Source: Verrucomicrobiia bacterium
GTDB taxonomy: Bacteria > Verrucomicrobiota > Verrucomicrobiia > Limisphaerales > CAIMTB01
Length of the DNA stretch: 64,000 nucleotides
Assembly (NCBI GenBank): GCA_019634625.1
Contig: JAHCBA010000003.1
Span: 1-64,000 of the forward strand
Reading direction: 5' to 3'
The position numbers were made by a program, and so were the translations under genes. Shown here in pieces: positions 25,615 to 37,500 of this stretch. Position 1 is the first letter of the stretch. Every line of letters starts with the position of its first letter. The notes beneath the pieces were generated by a model that saw nothing but the letters and a program-made list of their open reading frames with translations, was not told where the DNA came from and did no database searches.

Positions 25615-26541
25615 ATGCATTGGACTGCGAAAGGTCCGGGGGGCGGCAGGGGATGCGGGCTGGCGTTGGGGCTGGCGTTGGCGGCTTGGACGTCGGCGTG
25701 GGCGGCGGAACCGGAGGCGATCCGGTTGTGGCCGGGGGGCGCACCGGAACCGGGTCCGCTGAACCTGGGGGCCGAGAGGGACACGACACGGGAGACCGAC
25801 GGGTTGATTGCTGGGCGGCGGGTGGTGCGGCTGGGCAATGTGCTGGAACCGACCCTGCAGGTGTATCGGCCGCCGGCGGATCGGGACACCGGGGCGGCGG
25901 TGCTGGTGTGTCCTGGGGGCGGCTATCACATTCTGGCGCTCGACCTGGAGGGGACGGAGGTGTGCGAGTGGTTGAACTCGATCGGGGTGACGGGGGTGTT
26001 GTTGAAGTATCGGGTGCCGCGCCGGGCGGACACCGAGCGGTATCGGGTGGCGGTGCAGGATGGGCAGCGGGCGATGGGAATACTGAGGGAGCGGGCGGGC
26101 GAATGGGGAATCGATCCCGGGCGGATCGGGGTGCTGGGGTTTTCGGCGGGAGGCCATCTGGCGGCGGTGTTGAGCACGGGAACCGGACGGTTGTATGAGC
26201 GGGTGGACGCCGCGGATGACCGGAGTTTCCGGCCGGACTTCGCCGTCCTGGTGTATCCCGGCTACCTGACGGTTCGCGAGGAGGGGGACCGGGTGGCTCC
26301 GGAACTGCCTGTGAGTGGGGAAACGGCGCCAACGTTCCTGGTGATGACCCAGGACGACCCGGTCCGGATGGAGAATGTGCTGCATTACGCTCTCGCGTTG
26401 CAGGCGGCGAAAGTGCCTTTGGAACTGCATGTCTATCCGAAGGGCGGGCACGGGTACGGGTTGCGGCGCACGGAATTGCCGGTGACGCGGTGGCCGGACC
26501 GGGTGGAGGAGTGGATGCGGGCGGGTGGGTGGATCCGGTAG
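25615..26541 (+). CDS. Secreted alpha/beta-hydrolase, carbohydrate-esterase-like
   Basis: The 308-residue protein has a signal region (GLALGLALAAWTSAWAAEP). It follows the BD-FAE / acetyl-xylan-esterase-like pattern: oxyanion-hole segment VLVCPGGGYHILALD, nucleophile elbow VLGFSAGGHLAAVLS with Ser at about residue 179, Asp in TQDDPVR, and catalytic His in KGGHGYGL. It starts 24 bp after the SGNH hydrolase and probably acts with it on acylated glycans. The family includes esterases and lipases, so the substrate is not settled. Confidence 0.87.
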   Translation: MHWTAKGPGGGRGCGLALGLALAAWTSAWAAEPEAIRLWPGGAPEPGPLNLGAERDTTRETDGLIAGRRVVRLGNVLEPTLQVYRPPADRDTGAAVLVCPGGGYHILALDLEGTEVCEWLNSIGVTGVLLKYRVPRRADTERYRVAVQDGQRAMGILRERAGEWGIDPGRIGVLGFSAGGHLAAVLSTGTGRLYERVDAADDRSFRPDFAVLVYPGYLTVREEGDRVAPELPVSGETAPTFLVMTQDDPVRMENVLHYALALQAAKVPLELHVYPKGGHGYGLRRTELPVTRWPDRVEEWMRAGGWIR

Positions 26542-26614
26542 GGTCCGAAGGTGTGATGGAGGTGCGGGGGAGGGAGAGGAGGGGAGAGAACTTTTTTTGC
26601 GGCGACGCGAAAGG

Positions 26615-26652
26615 ATGACGGGCCACCGCTGTAGCAAGGGGTGTAACGTCAT
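26615..26652 (+). promoter_or_regulatory. Hairpin that pairs with the start codon of the next gene
   Basis: ATGACG (26615-26620) can pair with CGTCAT (26647-26652), whose last two bases are the first two of the start codon at 26651. Inside, CACC (26624-26627) pairs with GGTG (26640-26643), with a symmetric 3x3 internal loop and a 12-nt apical loop. The structure would hide the start codon and the GGGG ribosome-binding region. A run of seven T lies about 15 nt upstream. It may be a translational control element; no known riboswitch class is recognised. Confidence 0.4.
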
Positions 26653-28468
26653 GAAGTCCCTTTCGAAACCGGCCCGGAATCCGGGTCTGCGCACGGGGTG
26701 GGCGGCGGCGGTGGCGCTGCTGCTGGGAGTGGGGATGGTCCCGGTGCGCGGGCAGTTGCTGACGCAGACCTTCACGCTGGCGCCGGGGTGGAACTCGGTG
26801 TGGCTGGAGGTGGAACCGACGAACAACGCGGTGGGGGCGGTGTTCGACGGGGTGCCGCTGGACAGCGTGTGGAGTTTCCAGGCGCGGCTGTCGGCGGTGC
26901 AGTTCATCGAGAACCGGGAGGAGGCGGTGTGGAACCGCAGCAGCTGGCGGGTCCACGTGCCGACCCACCGGTTCGAGGCGTTTCAGAACAACCTGTTCAC
27001 GATCCAGGCGAACCGTCCGTACCTGGTGCGGATCACCAACGCGAGCCCGGTGGTCTGGAGTGTGACCGGCGTGCCGCGGCACCGGGCGCGCGAATGGGTG
27101 CCGGACGCGTACAACCTCGTTGGATTTCCGGTGGATCCGGGGTTGCCGCCCAGTTTCGCGTCGTTCTTCGCGGCCGAGCCGGCGCACTTCGATGCGGGGA
27201 CGGGGCGGATGCGCGGGGCATTGCGGCTGGCCCCGACGGGCGAATGGGTGCCGGTCGAGGGGCACGAGACGATGGAGCGCGGGCAGGCGTACTGGGTGTA
27301 TTCCGAGGGGCCGTCAGCCTTCACGGCGCCGCTGGATCTGGGTCTGGAACAGGGGGACGCGCTGAATTACGGGGCGAGCCTGACGGAGCTGGCGGTGCGG
27401 TTGCGCAATCGCGGGCTGGGCGGGCGGTTGGTCACCGTGCGGGACTTCGAGTTTCCTTCGAGGCTGTCGTACTACCGGTTTGCGACGGACGATCCGGACG
27501 TATGGCCGGAGCTGCCGGGGATCCACAGCCTGATTCTGGGGACGGGGGAGGGGACGGACCTGCGGCTGGCCATCCGGCGGCGGGAATTCGAGGAAGCGGA
27601 GCACGGGTCGATTCTGGAGATCGCGGACGACGAGGGGACGCTGCACCACCTGGCGGTGCGGGCGCGGACCCCGGCGCCCCTGGCGGGTTTGGGGAGTGCC
27701 ACCCCGGAGGAGGAGGCCCGGCGGCGGGCCGGGCTGTGGGTGGGGACGGTGACCTTGAGGGGGGTGGCGGAGGTGAACTCGGGGAACCTCGAGACGAACC
27801 CGGTGACGCGGGAAGTGACGCGAACGGGAGTGAGCACGACCCCGACGCCGGTGCGGAGCGGGTTGGAGTTCCGGTTGATCCTGCACGTGGACACCAACGG
27901 GGTGGCACGGTTGCTGAAGGACGTGGTGCAGTTGTGGCGGGAGGGGGCGTACACGAACGACGCATCGGGGTTGCGACGGATGTCGGAGCCGGGGCGGTTC
28001 GCACTCCTCACTGATCTGCGGCTGGTCCCGGCGTTTCGCGGGACGGACCTGCGGGATGGCGTGCCGGTGGGACGCCGGGTGAGCACGGTGGGCTACGACT
28101 TCGATGGGGGGCCGGAGAATTACGTGGAACTGGCCGGACCGTTTGCAGTGGGGGGAGCGGTGACGGGAACGCTGTCGCTGGCGTCGGCATCGCCGACCAA
28201 TCCCTTCCTGCACCGGTACCATCCGGACCACGACAACCTCGATGCGACCTTCCGCAACTTCGTGCCCGAGGCGTACGCCGTGGCGCGGGAGATCGAATTG
28301 ATGCCGCTGGGGACGGATGCGGAGGGGGCACCCGGTCCGGAGTACGGGCACGACGTGCTGGCGGGGACCTACCGGGAGCGGGTGACGGGCCTGCACAAGG
28401 ATGACCTGCATGTGAGCGGGGTGTTCCGATTGCGCCGGGTGGCGCTCACGGGGGTGCTCAACCAGTAG
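26651..28468 (+). CDS. Secreted protein of unknown function at the head of the giant-protein cluster
   Basis: The 605-residue protein has a signal peptide ending near VPVRGQ and then begins LAPGWNSVWLEVEPTNNAV. Later parts show repeats of a beta-rich pattern with NRPYLVRITN, DAYNLVGFPVDPG and GQAYWVYSEG. The C-terminal third reads VGTVTLRGVAEVNSGN and FRLILHVDTNGVARLLKDV. The GWNSVWLEVEP opening is one I associate with uncharacterised secreted proteins of verrucomicrobia, but I know no function for it. Start at 26651 is chosen because the signal peptide begins there. The giant protein starts 65 bp downstream on the same strand, so co-expression is likely. Confidence 0.65.
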   Translation: MKSLSKPARNPGLRTGWAAAVALLLGVGMVPVRGQLLTQTFTLAPGWNSVWLEVEPTNNAVGAVFDGVPLDSVWSFQARLSAVQFIENREEAVWNRSSWRVHVPTHRFEAFQNNLFTIQANRPYLVRITNASPVVWSVTGVPRHRAREWVPDAYNLVGFPVDPGLPPSFASFFAAEPAHFDAGTGRMRGALRLAPTGEWVPVEGHETMERGQAYWVYSEGPSAFTAPLDLGLEQGDALNYGASLTELAVRLRNRGLGGRLVTVRDFEFPSRLSYYRFATDDPDVWPELPGIHSLILGTGEGTDLRLAIRRREFEEAEHGSILEIADDEGTLHHLAVRARTPAPLAGLGSATPEEEARRRAGLWVGTVTLRGVAEVNSGNLETNPVTREVTRTGVSTTPTPVRSGLEFRLILHVDTNGVARLLKDVVQLWREGAYTNDASGLRRMSEPGRFALLTDLRLVPAFRGTDLRDGVPVGRRVSTVGYDFDGGPENYVELAGPFAVGGAVTGTLSLASASPTNPFLHRYHPDHDNLDATFRNFVPEAYAVAREIELMPLGTDAEGAPGPEYGHDVLAGTYRERVTGLHKDDLHVSGVFRLRRVALTGVLNQ

Positions 28469-28533
28469 GCGGCGGCGAGACGAAGGGCGGCGATCCACAG
28501 ATTTCACACCAGGCGAAAACCTCCGGACAGACC

Positions 28534-31500
28534 ATGCATCGACGAACGAATTTCCCGGACCGGCTGCGGCGGATGGGCCGCGTGCTGGCATTGGCATTGG
28601 GCCTCGCCACGGCGCCGGCCGCCACGGCAGCGACGATCTCCCTGACGGGGCGGGTGCCCGGGGTGGCCGGACTGACGATGAACGTGAACCGGCCCCCGGG
28701 GACGGGGATTCTCGGCAGCGGCGTCACGGACATCGAAGGGCGGTACACGATCACGTTCCAGGAGCCGGGCACCGGGCCGATCAGCTACACCGTCCAGCCG
28801 GCGAACGGGTCGGGTCTTTCCTATTCCCCGGCGAGCCAGCCGGTGACCGTCCTGGTGAACTCCTCGTTCGGTGTGTTCTTTGGAACGGTGCCGGACCTCT
28901 CGGGAACGTTGAACCTTTCGGGCCAGATCCCGGCCAATGGGGCGCCGGTGTCGGTGGCGCTCGAGGTGCCGGTCACACCGATCGGCGTGGCGCAATTGGC
29001 CAACCCGGCTGCGGCGACGGTATTGACGGTGCGGACCAACGTGGACCTGGCGATGGTCACGCAGTTCACCACCACGGCGGGGGCCTTTTATCCCGGGGGA
29101 CCGACCGACCGGTTCGGGTTGGTGGGCGAGACGACCTTCGTGGCAACCAACGGGGGGGGGTACCAGTTCTCGATCAGCACGGATGACGGCGGGCGGATGG
29201 CCATCGAGACCTTGGGGGGGACCTCGCTGCTGGAGATCGGGACGGACGGGGTGCATGCGATGTCGCCCAGCTCCGGGAGCGTCTCGCTCAATGCCGGGCA
29301 GACGTACCGGGTGCGGATGCGGTATTTCGAGGCGACCGGGGATGCTGGAATCCTGATCGCGTGGGTACCTCCCGGGGGCAGCTTCCAGCCCTTCCAGCCC
29401 CCGCAGGGGTGGACGGTGACGTACTACGACCTGTCGCGATTGCGGGGCACGACGACGGCGAACGCGAGCGGCAACTACTCGTTTTCACGGACGTTTTCCG
29501 AACAGACCGGCGGCGTGACGCTGCCCTTGTCGGGGGTCACGCTGAGGCCGACCTACCCCGGGTTCTCGTTCAATCCGGCGGTTCGGAGCGCGAACGGAAG
29601 CGGGACCACCTACCACTTCGCCGTCGCGTCGTCCCCGCCGACGATCCAGAGCGTGCCCAACCAGACCACGCCGGAGGAGGTGCCGAAGACCGTCTTCTTC
29701 ACGGTCTCGGACTTGCAGACCCCGGCGGGGAGCCTGGTGGTGACGGCGACGTCCTCGAACCCGTCGATCGTGGCGGCGGGCGACATGCAACTGGGGGGGA
29801 GCGGAGCGAACCGGTCGATCACGCTCAGCCCGCGTCCGAACGCGACCGGGACGACGTCCATCACGCTGACGGTGCGGGACGGGGAATCGCTGACGGCGAG
29901 CACGAGTTTCAACCTGACGGTGAACAACGTGAACGACGCGCCGATCGCGGGGTCGCGGTACGGACTGGTGTTCGACGGGGTGAACGACGAGGTGGTGGCG
30001 CCGGCATTGGTGATCACCAACCGGTCGTTCACGATCGAGGCATGGGTGAAGCGGGCCGGGACGGACCGGTGGGACATCGTGGCATGGCAGGGTCAGGGTG
30101 CGTTGAACCAGGGGATGCACTTCGGGTTCCGGGACAACAACCGGTTCACGTTTGCGTTCTGGGGGAACGACCTTGACCAGCCGGTGCCCTTCACCGGCAC
30201 CGGATGGCACCATTGGGCGGGAACGTACGACATCGAGACGGGGCTGCGGCGGCTGTATCTCGACGGGCAGTTGGTGGCCCAGGACGCGACGACGAATGCG
30301 TTTGTCGGGGTGTCGCCCTTCCGGCTGGGGCGACGGCCGGCGGGCGGGCATTACTTCGAGGGCGGACTGGACGAGGTCCGCGTGTGGTCCGTGGCGCGGA
30401 GCCAGACGGAGATAGCCACGAAGCGGTTCGAGCCGCTGGTCGGGAACGAGAGCGGCCTGCTCGCCTACTGGCGACTGGACGAGGCGGGGACGATCTTCGC
30501 CGCGGATTCGTCGGGCAACGGCAGGCATGGAGCGCTGACGTATCCCGGCGGGCCGGAATGGGGGGAGCCGGCGGACGGCTTCGGCAACTGGCTGGTTCCG
30601 GAGGATTCCCCGGGCACGCCGGTCTATCTGCCGGGATACGATGTCGATTCGCCCGGGATCACCTACGAGATCCTGTCCGTGTCGGAGGGCCTGTTCAACC
30701 GGACGAGCGGGAGCGTGTCGAACCTGACGCACAACCCGGTGTTCTACACGCCGCCGGAGAACTTCAACGGGATGGTCACCGTGCAGTACCGGGTGAGCGA
30801 CGGCCCGTTGCAGGACACCCACACCTTCCAGATCGAGGTCCTGGACCTGAACGATCCCCCGTTCATCTCGGTGATCCCGGACCAGGTGGTGCTGGAAGAC
30901 ATGGTGCTGGGCCCGATTCCGTTCACGGTCAGCGATCCTGATGACCCGGCGGAGAATCTGCTGGTCAGCGCGAGCAGCGGGGATCTGGCGCTGGTGCCGG
31001 CGGGCGGGCTGGTGCTGGAGGGCAGCGGCGAGAACCGGTCGGTGACGGTCATTCCGGCGGCGGGCGAGTCAGGGACCGTGGAGATCACGCTGACCGCCTA
31101 CGACGGGTATCTGAGTTTCGAGCGCCGGTTCCAGGTGCGGGTCGAGCCGCGTCCGGCGTACAAGATCTTCGACCTCGGGGCGCTGCCCAACCGCCCGGTG
31201 GCATTCGGTGCGGCCTTGAACGACAACGGCGCCGTGCTGGCCGATGCGGCGCAGAACGCCCAGGGGCAGTCGCGACGGGCCTTCGTGTTCAGCGGGCTGG
31301 AGTCGGGGAGCGGCCTGATCGAGGTCGGGACGCTGGCGGGGACGACGAGCAGCGGGTCGGCGTTGAACGACCTGAACGAAGTGGTGGGAACTTCGCCGGA
31401 CGGCGCCGGACGGCCGAGGGCCTTCCTGCGGAGCGCGGCGGGCGGATTCGAATTGAGGGACCTTGGGACGCTGGTGGGCGGGGACCGGAGTTACGGGACG

Positions 31501-34500
31501 GCATTGAACGGCGAGGGGGCGGCGGTGGGATACGGGAACGTCACCGGGGGCAAGGATCGGGGGTTCCTGTTCGTGGACGGTCCATCGCTGGTGGAGCTTG
31601 GGCCCCTGCCGACGCATGGCGATGCGAGCCGGGCGTGGGGGATCAACGATTCGAACCTGGTGGCCGGGGTGTCGTACGACGCCTCGGGGCGCGGCCAGGC
31701 GACGCTCTGGGGGGCGGCCACCAACGGGCTGGGTTTCCTGCCCGGGGGCGACGACAGCGTGGCGTACGCGATCAACCGGTTCGGATGGGTGGTGGGATCC
31801 GGCAACACGATCGAGGGCGGGCAGGCTGTGCGGCGGGGATTCCTGTGGAACGGCGAGTCGCTGATGAGCCTCGGGACGCTGCCCGGCGGACGGGACAGCG
31901 AGGCGCGGAGCATCAACCGGTTCGGGCAGGTGGTGGGATCGGCCGTGGTGTCGAACCAGTCGAGGGCGATCCTGGTGAGTGCGGGCCAGATCTATGATTT
32001 GAACGAGGTGGTCCCGGAGGAGGACCGGCTCGCGTGGCGGCTGACCGAGGCTTCGGGGATCAATTCGCGCGGGGAGATCGTGGGGAGCGGGACGTTGAAC
32101 GGGGTGCCCCGGGCGTTTCTGGCGGTGCCGGCGAACCTGATTGGGAGGAAGGTCACGCGCCCGGCCGGTTCGGTGGCCGGCGTGCCGCCGCAGATCGAAC
32201 TGTTGCAGTCGCAGGTCGGCGACACGCCGCAGAACGCGTTTCATTTCAGCCCGGCCACGGGCTGGCTGTACGCCATCCGTCCGGTGACGGCGCGGGTCAA
32301 GTGGCCCACCAGCACCAATCCGCTCGACACCAACGCCCCGCCGATTCCGGTGCTCAACGTGAACGTCTGGCCGCGTCAACCCCAGGTCCACATTGCCGGG
32401 GCGCCGGTGGAGACCGAGCCGGCGATCACCGGGTTCGAGTATGCGCTTCAGACCCTGCTCCACACCACCAGTGCGGGGGCCAACGTGGATGGGAGCACCA
32501 AGGTGTTCACGGCCGGTGAACCCGGGTACTCGGTGCTGTACTACCTGCAGAACTTCGGGCAGCCCTCGGACTCGGTGCTGCAGGCCCCGTACTTCGAGGT
32601 GGTGCGGACCTTCCGATGGAACGACCCGCGGGTGCTGACGCCGGCGGTGGACAACGTGACCCTTCCGATCGGGCAGCCGGTGACCAGCGCGTTCCACCGG
32701 GACCACCCGGGGCGCAACGGCTGGATGCACTTTGAGCGGTCGCCGTATGACGGCACGGGCCCGGAGCGGGCGTACGATCGGGCGACGCGAACGGGGGTGC
32801 TGCTGCCGGTCAACCGGGACACGGCATCCGCCCTCGATGATTTCGTGGTCATCTGGTACGCCACGAACACCATCCGGGTGGCATGGGCGCACCAGCCGGT
32901 GCGGTACAATCCGGTGTGGCCGATCGACGCGCCACGGATCGTGATTGCCAGCACGGAGGGGAGCGGGCCGCTGGACTTCGCGATCTACGGGGCGACGCTG
33001 CGCGTGTACAACCAGCCCGATGCGGGGCTGCCGGGATTCAATCCCAACGAGGAGCATGCCTTGATCGCGCCGGCGAACGGGGGCGGGGGTGCGGCGCTGT
33101 TCGCCCTGCGCAACGATCTGAACCGGTTCCACCACCACTCCGAACCGTACGCGCTGCTGAAGTACCGCGAGCCGGCCAGCGGGCAGTGGCGGATCCAGCC
33201 GTTCGAGGTGGTGGCCGAGGACGCCTTTCACCGGTTCGAGTATGCGGGGGTGGCGGGCAACGAGATTGCGCCGCCGTACCCGCTGCCGCTCCTCAATCTC
33301 TGCGAACCGTCGCACGGGGTGAGCGGGCCGTACTGGGAGGACTACAACGGCCGCCTCTACGCGCGGGCGGCGGGTCACGACGAGAATCTCACCGCGGACG
33401 TGGTGGCCCGGTGGTGGTATCCGCGGCAGCCGGCGTTCTTTTACGATCTCGACGGCGACGGCGAAAGCGACGTCCAGGCGGGAAGCTGCCTGGGCCTGCT
33501 GGAACACCGGCAGAGCGGGAACCCGTCGCAGTTGCCGGTGGACGTCCGTTACACCATCCGCTGGCCGGACGCCCCGGTGCTGCAGATCGGCGAGTCGGTG
33601 TTGAGGGCCAAGCGGGGTCTGCCGGACCTGCTGCGGTTTGCCAGCGCCGAGATCATCTGGGATTCCTCGAACCCGACCATCGATCTGACCGGGGCGAATC
33701 TCCTCGAGTCGGCGGTGCGCCTGTTCGATCCGCTGGGCGACCGGATTCTCAAGGTGCCCGAGCTGGAAGGATTGGCCGTGCCGGGGGACCAGTTCCAGGT
33801 GCCGGCTGCGATCAAGACCTCGATCCGGGCCGGGAAGGTGCGGTTCGACGATCTCCCGCCGGACATTGCGGAGCGCCTCGCCTACGATCCGCTCAACAAG
33901 TGGTTCATCTTCTCCGGGGTTTTCGACGAGACGCGCACCGCGGGCGAGCCGTTCTACCTGCTCAACATCCTCACCGAACGCGAGCGCGAGCGGATCAAGG
34001 ATCTGGATGGCGCGACCGGCAGTTCGACCGACTGGGACAAGGCGATCGATGCGTTGTACGACCTGACCCGCAACCCGAACCAGGTCGATCTGGATCCGCG
34101 GGACGGCCAGCCGGACCGGGCGCTGCGGGTGGGCCTGATCACCAACGCGGCCGGCGATGTGGTGCTCGAGGCGCTGCCCGAGACCAAGGCGCTGTCCGCG
34201 GCGATCGGCAATGCGCCACCGCCGGAACCGCGTCCGGGCCGGGCGCTGAGTCTCAACGGTTCGGGGGCCCATGTGAACGCCGGGGCCTCGATCGAGCTGG
34301 CCGGCCTGAGCTTCGCCATCGAATTCTGGGCGCGACGCGCGACCGCCGGGGCCGAGCACCTGGTGATCGGACAGGGCACGGGCACGCCGTTTGGGGGGAT
34401 CGAAGCCGGGTTCCGGGCGGACAACCGGTTTGTGTTCAGCTTCCGCGAAACCGGCGCCGACGTGCCGCTGGTCACCGCGGAAACCACGGCCGCCGATGCG

Positions 34501-37500
34501 TGGCACCACTGGGCCGTCACGTATGACGCTCTCACCGGGCAGCGCGTGATCTATCGCGACGGTGTGGCCCTGGCCAGCGACACGGCGGCGGCGGGGTACA
34601 CGGGGTCGGGGACGTTCTTCATCGGGCGCGGGGTGACAGGCGGATTCTTCGCGGGCGAACTGGATGACGTGCGGATCTGGAACCAGCCGCGGACGGGATT
34701 CACGGTGGCGAAGGACCGGAGCAAGCGGCTGCTGGGAACGGAGGAGGGGCTGCTGCGATACTTCCGGTTCGATGAGGCGTCGGGTGCGGCGCTGGACAGC
34801 GGGACCGTGGGGTTGTCGGGGACGCTGGCGGGCGGGGCGACGCGGGTGGACTCGACGGCGCCGACGGGGATTCCGCCGCGGTTCGTGACCGTGGCGGAAA
34901 ACAGCGACGGCGAACTGAAGCTGCCGGTGAGCCTGCATGTCATCCGGATCGATGACGGGCCGTTCACCGGGCAGCTCAACGACATCGCCCCGGCCAACGT
35001 GTTCAGCGAGATGATCTCGGTGCGGCACAGCGCCGACTTCGGGGCCGAGCCGGAGCGGTTGACCTTCGAGTGGTGGTATCGCCCGGACGGGATCGGAGTG
35101 GACCCCACGGATCTGCCGGTGGTGGATCCGGTGACGGGCGATGTGACGGATCCGAGGGGCTGGCTGCTGTTCACGGCCTACACGCCTCCGGACGGGCGCG
35201 GGGTGAACTACGTCACGTTGGGCGACGGAGGAATGTCGAGCCTGCTGACGCTGGGCGACAACTGGCTGGTGATGCGGTACCGCGGGTTCAATGTGAACGG
35301 GGCCATGCCGTGGAGCGAGTGGGCGGGGGATCCGTCCGGGGGACCGACGGCGCGGGCCAAGCTGGTCGAGGGCTGGATCAAGCGGGTGATCCGGGGGTTG
35401 AATCCGTTCGATCAGCGGATCTCCGATTTCCATGCCAACGACGTCAACACCTTCGCCTCGATGCTGGTCCAGGCCGGGCGCCGCTACGAGGGCGACATCG
35501 CCTTCAATCCCGAGGGCGACGCCATCAACAGCATCGGGTTGATCGAGGCCTACGAGACCGTCCTGCGACGCGGGCGCCGGCTGAGCATCGACGGGACGCC
35601 GGCGGTGAACTACGACGCGGCGAACAACGCGCTGCTGCTGGTGGCCTCCCGGATCGCCGACCTGTACGTCCTGCTGGGGAACGAGGCCTATGCGGATGCC
35701 AGCGATCCGACCATCGGGTTTGCCACGGTGGATGGCGAATACGGGACGGCGGCGACGTCGATCTTCGCCTTCCAGAACCAGCTCGATTCCCTGCTCGAGG
35801 AGGAACTGGCGCTGTTGCGCGGGCGCGACGATCGCGGGGCCGGGGTGGGCGCGTCGCCGGTGTACAACCGGCTGTTCTGGAACTTCACCCTGGGGGACGG
35901 CGAGGTGGCCTACCAGCAGGCGTACAACGTCCACGATTTCAACGAGGACGGCTTCATCGACGAGCGGGACGCGCGGATCATGTACCCGCAGGGGCATGGC
36001 GACGCCTGGGGCCATTACCTGACCGCCATCAAGACCTGGTACGAGCTGCTGCGTCACGAGAACTTCACCTGGGTGCCGCGCGCCGAGAATGTGCTGGTGA
36101 ACGGCGTGGCCGTGCAGGTGGATTTCCTGGATGAGCGGAAGTTTGCCCGCACCGCCGCCGCCCGGGCACGGGCCGGGGCCGAGATCGTGAACCTGACCTA
36201 CCGGCTCAACTACGTGGACGATCCGGAGGGCCAGTGGCAGGGGTACGAGGACACCGATCCGGGCCGGGCATGGGGCGTGACCGACTGGGCGCGGCGGACC
36301 GGTCAGGCGGCGGTGTTCGACTGGATGGTGGCCAACGCAATCCTCCCGGCGGTGGACCCCGACCCCGCGAACACGGGGATCACCCGGATTGACCGGACCA
36401 CGGTCCGGGAACTGGGCGAGATCGAGTCCAACCTGCGCGAGATCCAGATGCGGATGGACGAGGCGGACGTCGGGCTGAACCCGCTGGGGGTGGCGAAGGG
36501 GGCGGTGCCATTCGACATCGAACCGCAGCCGATCACCGAGCCTGGCTCGTACCGGGAGACACACTTCGAGCAGATCCAGGAGCGGGCCATGAAGGCGCTG
36601 GGCAACGCGGTGAAGATCTGGGACGAGGCGAACAAGTTCACGTCGCTGCTGCGCCGCAACCAGGACAGCGCGGAGAAGTTCATCCCCGAGGTGCGGGCCC
36701 GGGAGCGGGTGTACCGCAACGAACTCATCGAGATCTTCGGATACCCGTACGCGGGCGACATCGGCCCGGGGCGGACCTACCCGAGCGGGTACCAGGGGCC
36801 GGATCTGTACCACTACATGTACGTCAACACGACGGAGATCACGGGCGAGAATGCGCCGCCGTCGCCGGAGTTCACGGCCTTCTTCAAACCGCTCGAGGAC
36901 GGACATGACGGGCATGTGTTTTTTCCGGGATCGGACCGGCGGTACGACGTGGACACGGTGGAGACCTCGGTGCTGGAGGTCCGGTATCCGCAGGTGGCGG
37001 GGGCGTACACCTTTGCGGCGCCGGCGTCGTGGGGGCAGCGGCGGGCGCCGGGCGAGCTGCAGGAGGCGCTGGCGGCGATCGTGCAGGAGCAGGCGCGATT
37101 CAAGGTGGCGCTGCAGGACTACGACGGCGTGATCCGTGACATCGAGGACGCGGTGGATCTGCTGGAGGCGCAGAAGGACGTCAACCGGCACCAGATCGAG
37201 GTGCTCGGTTCCAAGCTGGCGGTGATCACCACGATGAACCTGGCGATCGCCACGTTGCAGGCCACCCAGATCGGATTGAAGCGGGCGGCGGAGGAAGTCG
37301 ACAAGGGCTTCACCGGAGCGATCCAGGGATTGCCGACGGTGGCGGGCCTGGCCACCGACCCGTCCTTCAGTGCGCGTCTGCAAATCGTGGCGGTGAGCAG
37401 CGCGATGCAGACCGGCTTCAACATCGGAGCCGACGTGGCGGAGGTGGCGCAGAACTTCGTCGAGGCCGGCAAGGAGACGGTCGAAATGGCCACCGAGTTG

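Noticed and set aside
26580-26650. Known riboswitch (c-di-GMP, cobalamin or similar) before the 605-residue gene
   Set aside because: The conserved core sequences of those classes are not found in full; only a local hairpin is supported.
31069-37383. 2104-codon minus-strand frame antisense to the giant secreted protein
   Set aside because: Arg/Pro/His-rich translation typical of antisense GC-rich DNA, with no domain or start signal. The plus-strand frame has a signal peptide and domains.
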